A DNA stretch of 64,000 nt from Pseudomonadota bacterium. Its GTDB lineage: Bacteria; Pseudomonadota; Alphaproteobacteria; UBA2136; JASBTF01. The translations under genes and the position numbers were made by a program. Shown in pieces: positions 50,515-58,718 of the stretch. The notes under the pieces are model-generated. The model had not been told where the DNA came from. It did not search any database and saw only the letters and a list, made by a program, of their open reading frames with translations. Numbering within the stretch: the first letter of the stretch is position 1; each line of letters begins with the position of its first letter. Location of the stretch: the NCBI GenBank assembly GCA_030148545.1, contig JASBTF010000002.1, positions 299,218-363,217 on the forward strand, written 5' to 3'.

Positions 50515-52467
50515 ATGAGTGGTCTGTTTGGTTCTATGACAGCGAGTGTATCAGGTTTGCGGTCGCAATCTGAGGCAATTAGCGTGATTTCCGATAACTT
50601 GGCAAACGCAAACACTATTGGTTACAAAAACGCACGGGCATTGTTCTCGCAGTTGGTGACCAGTTCTGGGGTTAGCGGTACGCTGTTTAACGCGGGTGGT
50701 GTGCAGTCCGATGTTTTGCGTAACCAAGCGTCTCAAGGTACGTTTTTGAGTACTTCTTCAACAACTGACTTAGCGTTGTCTGGTAATGGTTTCTTCATGG
50801 TTTCCGATAACAGCGTTATTAATAACGATACTGGTATTTTCTATACTCGTGCTGGTGCCTTTACCGAAGATAAAGATGGTTTCCTCGTATCACCAGGTGG
50901 TAACTACCTGCAAGGTTGGGAGCTAGATGGTGACGGTAATATTATTGACCTGCAAAACCCAACAAGTATTGAGCTGCGCTCAGTAGGGGTATCTGCAGCG
51001 GCAACAGGTAACCTAAGCTTTGGTGTGAACGTAAGTAGTGAAGAAACTGTTCACGGTTACGACACAACCACCACACGTTTGGCAAACTTGAACACTGTTG
51101 TTGGCTCACCAACCACAGCGGACTACCTAACCGATATGCGTGTTTACGATGCGCAAGGTACCGCGCGTGACGTGACCATGGCATTTACCAAGCGTAGCGA
51201 CAACATGTGGGACTGGACTCTATACACCGATGGCGCCAACCTTGTGGGCGGTACTACTGGTACAGACGCGCGTATCTCCGATGGTGTGGTGGAGTTTAAC
51301 TCCGACGGTACGCTAAAACGTGTTACCAACAAAACCGTAACGGCCAACTGGTCCGGTGGTGTGCCAATTGGTACTATCGATATAGATTTTGGTGATGAAA
51401 CAGGTGGTTTCTTCTTTAACACCATTCCAGCGTCACTAGATTTCGACACCGGCAATGCCGCAGATGACGAAGCAGATGCCAACGGTTCTAACTTCAGCAC
51501 TGAAGCAACCATTACACCAACCACAGCGGCACAAGTGGGTGACTACACATTGGCCTTTAACAACGGTACCAACACCTACACACTCACAGCGCCAGACACA
51601 AGCACACAAGCTATTGTAGACGCTGGTGGTTACCCTAAAACGTTGAACTTCTCAACGCTGGGCATCTCAATGGACCTATCAGCGGCGTTTAACGACACAG
51701 GTGCTACACAAAACATTGGTACATTTAACATTGCCCGTACTGGTAACATTCTTGGTACCACGTTCGATGCGACTAAGTACGCAGCGGTACACGGTAGTAC
51801 AGCATCACCAGTAGGTAACTTTGCCGTATCTTACGATGTATCCGACGGTGAAATGGACATTACCGACCCAGCAGGTTCTACGTACTCAGTAGCTGTGCCT
51901 GCTACAGCGGCAACCCGTACGCTAGAATTTGGTAACGGTGTAACCATGACACTAAGTGCCAACTGGACAGCTCCAACCGACGATTACAGCTACGGTAACT
52001 TGGTAATTTCTACACCAGCCAGCGCTGTAGGCGATGGTGACGGTAGTGGCGGTATTGTACAGTTTGCAACCAACTACAACACCAGCTTTGTAAACCAAGA
52101 TGGTTTCGCCTCCGGTAACTTGTCTTCTGTAACAGTAGATGGCGAAGGTTTCGTATCGGGTAGTTTTACCAACGGTGAAACAAAACAGCTGTGGAAAATT
52201 GCAATTGCGGTATTCCAAAACCCATCCGAGCTAGACCCAGTAAACAACAGCTTGCTGCGTGAGACCGACGCCTCAGGTGCCCCACTGCTTAAAGAAGCGG
52301 GTGTGGCCGGTACTGCATCGGTAGAGAGTGGTGCTCTAGAGCAATCCACCGTGGACGTAGCGAACGAGTTTAGCCAAATGATCGTGACACAGCGTTCATA
52401 CCAGGCGAGCTCCACCGTGGTATCTACCGTGGACCAAATGCTGAACCAGCTGATGCAGCTCCGATAA
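50515..52467 (+). CDS. flgE: flagellar hook protein FlgE
   Basis: 650 residues, well above the E. coli length (about 400), with the extra sequence in the middle as Thr/Asn/Asp-rich beta domains. N-terminal MSGLFGSMTASVSGLRSQSEAISVISDNLANANTIGYKNARALF is the rod/hook family start. DLALSGNGFFMVSD and the C-terminal ESGALEQSTVDVANEFSQMIVTQRSYQASSTVVSTVDQMLNQLMQLR are the conserved ends. AGGGAG lies 9 nt before the ATG. Confidence 0.97.
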   Translation: MSGLFGSMTASVSGLRSQSEAISVISDNLANANTIGYKNARALFSQLVTSSGVSGTLFNAGGVQSDVLRNQASQGTFLSTSSTTDLALSGNGFFMVSDNSVINNDTGIFYTRAGAFTEDKDGFLVSPGGNYLQGWELDGDGNIIDLQNPTSIELRSVGVSAAATGNLSFGVNVSSEETVHGYDTTTTRLANLNTVVGSPTTADYLTDMRVYDAQGTARDVTMAFTKRSDNMWDWTLYTDGANLVGGTTGTDARISDGVVEFNSDGTLKRVTNKTVTANWSGGVPIGTIDIDFGDETGGFFFNTIPASLDFDTGNAADDEADANGSNFSTEATITPTTAAQVGDYTLAFNNGTNTYTLTAPDTSTQAIVDAGGYPKTLNFSTLGISMDLSAAFNDTGATQNIGTFNIARTGNILGTTFDATKYAAVHGSTASPVGNFAVSYDVSDGEMDITDPAGSTYSVAVPATAATRTLEFGNGVTMTLSANWTAPTDDYSYGNLVISTPASAVGDGDGSGGIVQFATNYNTSFVNQDGFASGNLSSVTVDGEGFVSGSFTNGETKQLWKIAIAVFQNPSELDPVNNSLLRETDASGAPLLKEAGVAGTASVESGALEQSTVDVANEFSQMIVTQRSYQASSTVVSTVDQMLNQLMQLR

Positions 52468-52567
52468 GCATTAACACTGTTACCTGACGGGAGAGACAGG
52501 TAACAAACTCCGACAAAGTTGCGGCCGGAATGTTTCTCTCCCCCTAACAGCCTTCTGGTCGTAACAC

Positions 52568-52594
52568 AAAGCCCCCTTAACGGGGGCTTTTTTA
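52568..52594. terminator. terminator of the fliK-flgD-flgE unit
   Basis: AAAGCCCCC-ttaa-GGGGGCTTTTTT, about 100 nt after flgE and close to the converging folD stop; it can serve both. An additional TTACCTG/CAGGTAA hairpin lies at 52478-52503. Confidence 0.93.
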
Positions 52595-52617
52595 TGCAGT
52601 AGTGCGAAAAAGGTTTA

Positions 52618-53505
52618 TTAAGGATGCAAATTCCAGTGGTGGAGGGGGTGGCTCTGTTGGGTACAGGCGGCGTCTACCAAATTGGTCATCAAGCTTGCAA
52701 CAGTCATGGGGCCTACACCACCTGGTACAGGGGTAAGCAAGCTTGCTACATTGGCCACATCAGGGTGCACGTCGCCACGTAGTTCGCGTTTGCCGGTGCG
52801 TGGGTCGGTGTCGCCGTGGCGGGTGCCCACATCAATCACTACGGTGTTTGGGCTCACCATATCTTCAGTAATTAAATCAATACGGCCGGTGGCACTCACT
52901 AAAATTTCAGCCTGCTTGGTGTGGTAGGCTAAGTCTTCAGTTTCAATATGGCAGTTGGTTACGGTGCAATCATGCTGTTGCAGCATGCACGCCATTGGCC
53001 AGCCAACCAAACCACTGCGACCAACCACCACCGCACGTTTACCAGCTAGTGTTAGCCCGGCCCACTGTAGTAAGCGGATAATACCCAGTGGTGTAGCGGG
53101 GCGCAGCCCTGGTTTGCCTAAATGCAAACGGCCAACATTGGTGGTGCACAGGCCATCAACATCTTTAGCAGGGTCAATAGCGTCTAAAATAGGTTGTTTA
53201 TTCAGCCCTTCTGGCAGCGGCAATTGCAGCAAAATACCATGTACTTCAGCATCGTTATTCGCTGTATCAATGTGCTGTAGCACAGTTTCGGCGCTGGTGT
53301 GTGCGGGTAAATGTGTAATGTCGCACGCAAGGCCAATGGTTTCGGCAGCTTTTTTCTTAGCCCGAACATAAGTTTGACTGGCGCTGTTATCACCCACCAA
53401 AATCACCTGTAGCTTAGGCGTAAGTGCCAGCTGTCTAGCCACATCATGCGCTTGTTGGCGCAGGTGGTTAGCCAGTGGCTTGGTTGGGCGTAATACAGTA
53501 GTCAT
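52618..53505 (-). CDS. folD: methylene-THF dehydrogenase/cyclohydrolase FolD
   Basis: Bifunctional enzyme of one-carbon metabolism, converting 5,10-methylene-THF to 10-formyl-THF. 295 residues. Motifs are VGDNSASQTYVRAKKKAAETIGL (catalytic Lys), GILLQLPLPEGLN, DVDGL, VVVGRSGLVGWPMACMLQQHDCTVT (NADP site) and TPVPGGVGPMTVASLM. The usual substrate-binding PCTPxG reads PATPLG here. It is divergent from the FAD oxidoreductase. Confidence 0.96.
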   Translation of the reverse strand: MTTVLRPTKPLANHLRQQAHDVARQLALTPKLQVILVGDNSASQTYVRAKKKAAETIGLACDITHLPAHTSAETVLQHIDTANNDAEVHGILLQLPLPEGLNKQPILDAIDPAKDVDGLCTTNVGRLHLGKPGLRPATPLGIIRLLQWAGLTLAGKRAVVVGRSGLVGWPMACMLQQHDCTVTNCHIETEDLAYHTKQAEILVSATGRIDLITEDMVSPNTVVIDVGTRHGDTDPRTGKRELRGDVHPDVANVASLLTPVPGGVGPMTVASLMTNLVDAACTQQSHPLHHWNLHP

Positions 53506-53560
53506 GAGCCGTAATGTCGTTTTGTTTCATAATATTGTCAACTCTGTTATGGTGTTGCCC

Positions 53561-54709
53561 ATGGCAGAACAGGTAGATGCAATTGTTATTGGTGGCGGTA
53601 TTGTTGGGCTATTTACGTCCCTGCAGCTTGCCCGTGCTGGTAAAACAGTACGTCTGATCGATAAAACCCACGTTGGCACTGCCCGCCACAATACTGGCGC
53701 CATGATTTTACAAGGCCGCCGCCCAGAGTGGCACCAGCTTATGCAATTCACCCATGAGCGTTGGCAAAAAACAGCCGAGGAACTGGGCAGCTCACTTGGT
53801 TTTGAACAATGCGGTAGTGCTATTTTAAACTTTACCGAGGATGCCGCAGCACAGCTAGCACAAGTGAGCGCACCAAATGGCGACTACGAGCGTCATGTGG
53901 TGACCGATATTGCCGAAATTGGCAAAGTGTTTGGCGACGGCGTTAAGGTACCAGAAAAACTCTCTGGTATTAGCCATGCCCCTATCGATGCCTCGCTAGA
54001 AACCTCCCAAACGCTGGACCATCTGCGCCGTGCTGCTGTACAAGCTGGCGTACGTATTTGGGGTAGCGATACTGTAACCGAGCTCATGGTGGATAATGGC
54101 CATGTTAAAGGTGTTAAAACCGACAGTGGTGATGTGAGCGAAGCACCATACGTTATTTTGGTTGCTGGGGTGTGGAGCAACAAAATCCCGCTGCCCGAAA
54201 CAGCAAAACTGCCGCTGCGCCCAGCACGTTGCCACCTTATCGAGATGATTCCGCACGGCAATATGCCCACTCCTGTACTGATTTTACCAACACCGTTTGG
54301 CGAGGTGATTATTCACCGCCAGCGCAGTGGGCGCGCCATGGTTGCCTACACCGGGGTGATGGATAAACACCAAGCCACATGGTCCACCATACCGCGCCCA
54401 CAAACAGTAGAGTGGCTTAAAAATTTAGCAGGCGTGTTGCTCCCTGCGCTAGGTAACGCGCGCATAGCGGGTGACCCACGCTGTATTTCATTGGCCGTAA
54501 CGCCCGATAATATGCCCTACATTGGCCCGTTTGAAGGGTTAAGCGGTTTGCTCGTTGCTAGCGGCCTTAGCGGCCAAAGTTATGCTATGGCGGCCGGCGT
54601 TGCCGATATTATGACCGCCTACGTCACCGGGCAGGATATCCCGCTAGACCTAGGCGCGTTTGCACCGGCACGTTTCAGTGCCAAACCTGCTGCTGACAAC
54701 GCTGCATAA
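53561..54709 (+). CDS. FAD-dependent amino-acid oxidoreductase (DAO family)
   Basis: 382 residues from MAEQVDAIVIGGGIVGLFTSLQLARAGKTVRLIDK, the GxGxxG FAD-binding fold. Upstream codons would overlap the folD start region, so this ATG is preferred. The C-terminal FAD signature DNMPYIGPFEGLSGLLVASGLSGQSYAMAAGVADIMTAYVTGQDIPLDL is as in sarcosine, D-amino-acid and glycine oxidases. The substrate is undetermined. No partner subunits are adjacent. Confidence 0.85.
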   Translation: MAEQVDAIVIGGGIVGLFTSLQLARAGKTVRLIDKTHVGTARHNTGAMILQGRRPEWHQLMQFTHERWQKTAEELGSSLGFEQCGSAILNFTEDAAAQLAQVSAPNGDYERHVVTDIAEIGKVFGDGVKVPEKLSGISHAPIDASLETSQTLDHLRRAAVQAGVRIWGSDTVTELMVDNGHVKGVKTDSGDVSEAPYVILVAGVWSNKIPLPETAKLPLRPARCHLIEMIPHGNMPTPVLILPTPFGEVIIHRQRSGRAMVAYTGVMDKHQATWSTIPRPQTVEWLKNLAGVLLPALGNARIAGDPRCISLAVTPDNMPYIGPFEGLSGLLVASGLSGQSYAMAAGVADIMTAYVTGQDIPLDLGAFAPARFSAKPAADNAA

Positions 54710-54730
54710 AGTACGTATAAAGGAACCATT

Positions 54731-55858
54731 ATGGAACAGTTGAACGAAGTTTTTAGTGTCCTGCAAGAAGTGTGGGAACAGGGTGTTTATGGCCTCAACT
54801 TAGGCCAATGGCTGGCAGCACTTGTTATTGCTGCTGTGGCGTGGTTAGGGCGTGGCATGCTTAGTCGTGGCCTAGTTGGCTTTTTGCGTTTGTGGGTGCA
54901 TGGCACCAAAACCGAGCTGGACGACAAACTGTTCGAAGCGTTTCAAGGTCCCTTTACCTTACTGCCGCTCATTATTGGCGCCGCGTTAATTGGCTTAGTG
55001 CTCAACTTAAACGACCACGCACAACAAGTGGTAGACCAAACCATGCAATCGCTTTTTGTGGCGCTGCTATTTTGGGGTTTCCACAACAGTATTGGCATGT
55101 TTACCGGCACACTACGTAAGCTGGAAAAACTGCTGAACCCACTACTGGTAGACTGGCTGCTACGTGCGCTAAAAATTATTCTTATCTTCCTTGGTGCTGC
55201 CATCACGCTAGAACTTTGGGGCATCGAGGTCGCACCACTGTTAGCTGGTTTGGGCTTGTTTGGGGTAGCCGTGGCCCTTGGTGCGCAGGATATGTTTAAA
55301 AACTTCTTTGCAGGTTTGCTGATTATCTCCGAAAAACGCTTTGCCAAAGGCGACTGGATTAAAGCCCCCAGCGTGGAAGGTACGGTGGAGAACATTGGTT
55401 TCCGCTCCACGCAAATTCGCCAGTTTGATAAAGCGTTGGTGTACGTACCAAACGTGCAGCTGGCCGATGCCGCAGTCGTGAACTTTAGCGAGATGACCCA
55501 CCGCCGCATTTACTGGCACATTGGGGTGGAATACCGCACCACGTCTGAACAATTGCGCCAAATTGTAAACAACATTAACGACTATATTATGTTAAATGAT
55601 AAATTCGCCAAGCCAGATGAGGTAAGCACTTTTGTACGTATCGACCGCTTTGCCGCCTCCAGTATCGATATCATGTTGTACTGCTTCACCAAAACAACCG
55701 ACTGGGGCGAGTGGCTACAAATTAAGGAAGAGTTAGCCCTGAAAATTAAGGAAATTGTGGAACAAGCCGGTACTGGCTTTGCCTTCCCCAGCCGCACGGT
55801 GTATGTGGAGCCCACCACCACCGATGCAGAGGCCTTTGTTCTGCCTGCGGCAGAGTAG
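54731..55858 (+). CDS. MscS-family mechanosensitive channel
   Basis: 375 residues: four to five TM helices, then the pore helix and beta domain EVAPLLAGLGLFGVAVALGAQDMFKNFFAGLLIISEKRFAKGDWIKAPSVEGTVENIGFRSTQIRQFDKALVYVPNVQLADAAVVNFS, and a C-terminal alpha/beta vestibule. Longer than E. coli MscS (286), as are YbdG-like members. It has a strong AAAGGA ribosome site. It releases solutes on osmotic downshock. Three nt before ruvC. Confidence 0.93.
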   Translation: MEQLNEVFSVLQEVWEQGVYGLNLGQWLAALVIAAVAWLGRGMLSRGLVGFLRLWVHGTKTELDDKLFEAFQGPFTLLPLIIGAALIGLVLNLNDHAQQVVDQTMQSLFVALLFWGFHNSIGMFTGTLRKLEKLLNPLLVDWLLRALKIILIFLGAAITLELWGIEVAPLLAGLGLFGVAVALGAQDMFKNFFAGLLIISEKRFAKGDWIKAPSVEGTVENIGFRSTQIRQFDKALVYVPNVQLADAAVVNFSEMTHRRIYWHIGVEYRTTSEQLRQIVNNINDYIMLNDKFAKPDEVSTFVRIDRFAASSIDIMLYCFTKTTDWGEWLQIKEELALKIKEIVEQAGTGFAFPSRTVYVEPTTTDAEAFVLPAAE

Positions 55859-55861
55859 AAT

Positions 55862-56350
55862 ATGTCGGTTATTCTCGGCATTGACCCTGGCTTGCAGCAC
55901 ACTGGTTGGGGTGTGGTGCGCCAACAAGGTAGCCAATTGAGCTACATTGCCGGCGGCGTTATTTCCACCACCCCCAAAACACCGGACGATGCTCGTCTGG
56001 CCGAAATTGCAAACGGCTTGGCCGAGGTGGTACAGCAATATCAGCCCAATGGCGCAGCGGTGGAGGAGGTATTCCTCAACGTAAATCCCAAAACCACGCT
56101 CAAGCTGGGGCAGGCGCGCGGTGTGTGCCTCATGGTACCGCGCCAACATGGGCTACAGGTTGCTGAGTACAGCGCGCGTTTGGTAAAGCAAAGCGTGGTA
56201 GGCACTGGCGCCGCCAGTAAAGAGCAGGTGCAGCACATGGTTAAAATTTTGCTCCCCACCGCCAGCTGGAAAAAGGCCGACACAGCCGATGCCCTAGCAG
56301 TAGCAATTACTCATGCACACCATGCCACAATGCTGGCCAAAACCGCTTAA
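55862..56350 (+). CDS. ruvC: Holliday junction resolvase RuvC
   Basis: Cuts Holliday junctions within the RuvABC complex. 162 residues. Acidic active-site residues in ILGIDPGLQHTGWGVV (Asp), AAVEEVFLNVNPKTTLKLGQARG (Glu) and KKADTADALAVAITHAH (Asp). Short gap to ruvA. Confidence 0.97.
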   Translation: MSVILGIDPGLQHTGWGVVRQQGSQLSYIAGGVISTTPKTPDDARLAEIANGLAEVVQQYQPNGAAVEEVFLNVNPKTTLKLGQARGVCLMVPRQHGLQVAEYSARLVKQSVVGTGAASKEQVQHMVKILLPTASWKKADTADALAVAITHAHHATMLAKTA

Positions 56351-56368
56351 CTCCGCTATGTTGCGTAC

Positions 56369-56977
56369 ATGATTTGTTTCCTCAAAGGTCAAGTGGCAGA
56401 TATCGGCGCAGATTATGTTGCGCTGGATGTGAATGGCGTAGGCTACCAGCTGTTTTGTAGTGCGCGCACATTGGGTCAGCTAGAGCCGGGGCATTCTGCC
56501 GAGGTGCACACGCACTTGCATGTCCGTGAGGATCAAATGACCTTGTTTGGCTTTGCCGACACTGCGGAGAAAGAGCTATTCCTACAACTTACCAGCGTTA
56601 ACGGTGTGGGCGTAAAAGTAGCGCTAGCATTGCTCAGCAGCATTTCCCCACGTGATTTAGTACTGGCAGTAACTCAGCAGGATGCAGCGGCACTTACTCA
56701 AGCCCCAGGCGTGGGTAAAAAGTTAGCGGAGCGCTTGGTGCTGGAGCTGAAATCTAAACTTGGCAGCTTGCCAATTGGCATGGCCAACGGGGCGGAAATC
56801 AGCAGCACTGGTGCAGCATTGGCTGGTGGCGTGGTTGCCGATGTACGTAGTGCATTGTTCAACCTCGGTTACAAACCACAACAGGCCGACCGTGCGTTAG
56901 AGCAGGTCATGAACGCCGACACTCCACCACAAGAATTCGACGATCTTCTTAAAGCAACCCTTGCTGCCCTGCGTTAA
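56369..56977 (+). CDS. ruvA: Holliday junction DNA helicase subunit RuvA
   Basis: Binds the four-way junction and loads RuvB. 202 residues: OB domain (MICFLKGQVADIGADYVALDVNGVGYQLFC), tandem helix-hairpin-helix (LTSVNGVGVKVALALLS and LTQAPGVGKKLAERLVLELKSKL) and a C-terminal RuvB-contact domain (VVADVRSALFNLGYKPQQADRALEQV). It is separated from ruvB by an unrelated gene and terminator. Confidence 0.97.
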   Translation: MICFLKGQVADIGADYVALDVNGVGYQLFCSARTLGQLEPGHSAEVHTHLHVREDQMTLFGFADTAEKELFLQLTSVNGVGVKVALALLSSISPRDLVLAVTQQDAAALTQAPGVGKKLAERLVLELKSKLGSLPIGMANGAEISSTGAALAGGVVADVRSALFNLGYKPQQADRALEQVMNADTPPQEFDDLLKATLAALR

Positions 56978-57053
56978 CCCTTTAGCATTTGACATAATGT
57001 TGTATACTCTATAGTCTAAGAGAATAATCACTCTTTCCGTTGGAGATATAGAT

Positions 57054-57380
57054 ATGCACAATGCTATCACGGCTCAATCTACAAGCTTACCCAGTAAGGC
57101 TTTGCTGAAAAAATGGGTAGACTTTATTCGTAAAGTTTCTACTTGTAATGCTCGTGCTTGCACAGCTCAATCTACTGTTGATTTGCCAACAGAGCTGAAA
57201 ATTAATGGTCTGGATATTAAAGCCCAGCAAGCTGCTTATCACAATTTGCTTAATTCTTGTCGCAAAGTTTTGAGCAAAAAGAACTTAGCTGGTCGCATTA
57301 GTATCAAACTTATTGATGTTGATCATGTTGCTGGTTACCACCCAGCTTTGCAGGTTCAATTGCATGATGTGAGAGCCTGA
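57054..57380 (+). CDS. uncharacterised 108-residue protein inserted between ruvA and ruvB
   Basis: No family recognised. It has its own TTGGAGA ribosome site 9 nt before the ATG, possible promoter elements (TTGACA at 56989, TATAGT at 57010, only 15 nt apart) and its own terminator. It is Lys/Ser/Asn-rich and AT-richer than the ruv genes (LPSKALLKKWVDFIRKVSTCNARACTAQSTVDLPTELKINGLDI...ISIKLIDVDHVAGYHPALQVQLH). It looks like an acquired independent gene. Confidence 0.65.
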   Translation: MHNAITAQSTSLPSKALLKKWVDFIRKVSTCNARACTAQSTVDLPTELKINGLDIKAQQAAYHNLLNSCRKVLSKKNLAGRISIKLIDVDHVAGYHPALQVQLHDVRA

Positions 57381-57391
57381 GTAATGAAAAA

Positions 57392-57434
57392 TATAAAAGA
57401 AAGTAGGCGCCCTTGCGGCGCCTCTTTTCTTTTT
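57392..57434 (+). terminator. terminator between the 108-aa gene and ruvB
   Basis: GGCGCC-cttgc-GGCGCC with AAAAGAAA before and TCTTTTCTTTTT after. The complementary purine and pyrimidine flanks extend the stem. It ends 27 nt before ruvB, so ruvB needs its own promoter or readthrough. Confidence 0.85.
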
Positions 57435-57460
57435 GTGCGGTTGCAGGCATACTGCGCAGG

Positions 57461-58459
57461 ATGACTGACCCAATTCCAATGACCGACCGCATTATAGACG
57501 CTGCCCCACAAGAGGTAGATACGCTGGAGAATACTCTGCGCCCGCAATCACTGGCAGATTTCACCGGCCAGCCTAAGCTGAAAGAGAATTTCACCGTATT
57601 TATTGAAGCCGCCAAAACCCGCAGCACCGCGCTGGACCATGTGCTGCTCTATGGCCCTCCAGGCTTGGGTAAAACCTCGCTCGCGCATATTATTTCTAAG
57701 GAGCTGGGCGTGGGCTTTCGCTCCACCAGTGGCCCCGTGATTGATAAATCCGGCACGCTGGCCGCCATCCTCACCAGTCTCGAACCGCACGATGTACTGT
57801 TCATCGATGAAATTCACCGCCTTAGTCCACAAGTGGAGGAGGTGCTCTACCCAGCCATGGAAGATTTTAAGCTGGATATTGTGATTGGCGAAGGCCCAGC
57901 CGCCCGCACCGTAAAGGTGGATGTACCGCCATTTACCCTAGTGGGCGCCACCACGCGCGCCGGTTTGCTGACCAATCCATTGCGTGACCGTTTTGGCGTA
58001 CAAGGCCGTTTGGAGTTCTACAACGCGGCAGACCTGCAAAACATTATTGAGCGTGCGGCCAACCTGCTCGGCGCACCAATTGAACAAGCCGGCGCTTTTG
58101 AGATTGCGCGCCGCAGCCGCGGCACACCGCGTATTGCCAACCGTCTGCTCAAACGCGTGCACGATTTTGCCGTGGTCGCTAAAAGCGATGTTATTACGGC
58201 CGACATTGCGGTAGACGCCCTAAAACGCCTAGAGGTAGACGACTACGGCCTAGACCGCAACGACCACCGCTATTTGGATGCGCTGGTAAACAAGTTCGAC
58301 GGCGGCCCCGTGGGACTAGAAACATTGGCCGCCAGCATTGGCGAATCCCGCGACACGATTGAAGATGTCATTGAACCCTACCTACTGCAAGAAGGCCTTA
58401 TTCAACGTACGCCAAAAGGTAGAACCATCACCATCACCGGCCGCAAAGCCGCTGAATAA
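57461..58459 (+). CDS. ruvB: Holliday junction DNA helicase RuvB
   Basis: AAA+ motor for branch migration. 332 residues from [14 protein letters not shown]; the TTG at 57413 lies in the terminator. ATG at 57479 is an alternative. Walker [16 protein letters not shown], Walker [26 protein letters not shown], sensor 1 [19 protein letters not shown] and a C-terminal winged helix ([32 protein letters not shown]). Confidence 0.97.
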   Translation: MTDPIPMTDRIIDAAPQEVDTLENTLRPQSLADFTGQPKLKENFTVFIEAAKTRSTALDHVLLYGPPGLGKTSLAHIISKELGVGFRSTSGPVIDKSGTLAAILTSLEPHDVLFIDEIHRLSPQVEEVLYPAMEDFKLDIVIGEGPAARTVKVDVPPFTLVGATTRAGLLTNPLRDRFGVQGRLEFYNAADLQNIIERAANLLGAPIEQAGAFEIARRSRGTPRIANRLLKRVHDFAVVAKSDVITADIAVDALKRLEVDDYGLDRNDHRYLDALVNKFDGGPVGLETLAASIGESRDTIEDVIEPYLLQEGLIQRTPKGRTITITGRKAAE

Positions 58460-58467
58460 TCCTCTTT

Positions 58468-58567
58468 GGCGATTTATAGTCGTTTTTTGGAGCCTGCGCT
58501 CCGCATGTAGGGTTCCCTATCTACACTTACGGTGCTCGGCTCTGGCAAAAACGCCTCTAAATGCACC
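58468..58567 (+). repeat. family-2 dispersed intergenic element, copy 2
   Basis: About 100 nt aligning with 33744-33841 over its full length: GGCGATTTAT...TGTAGGGTT...CTAAATGCACC. It contains a GGAGC-ctgc-GCTCC hairpin not conserved in copy 1. It starts 8 nt after the ruvB stop. Confidence 0.55.
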
Positions 58568-58627
58568 AAAGTGAACTATTCAGTATTTCTAGCCATTGAA
58601 CAGTGCGTAAAAATAGGTTTTGTGGGC

Positions 58628-58718
58628 CGCCATCCCCAGCTCGCAGCGCGAGTGGGTTGGCGGAGGTCCAGGATACTTCCTGGTAGCAAGCGGCGGCTTT
58701 GCCGACCGCGCCGCTATT
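58628..58718 (+). repeat. family-1 hairpin element, copy E
   Basis: CGCCA / TGGCG outer stem with CCCA-g-CTCGC-agc-GCGAGTGGG inside, then CCAGGA-tact-TCCTGG, then GCGGCGGC-TTT-GCCGACCGC. It overlaps the stop codon of tolB (58714-58716) and lies between converging ruvB and tolB. Confidence 0.85.
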
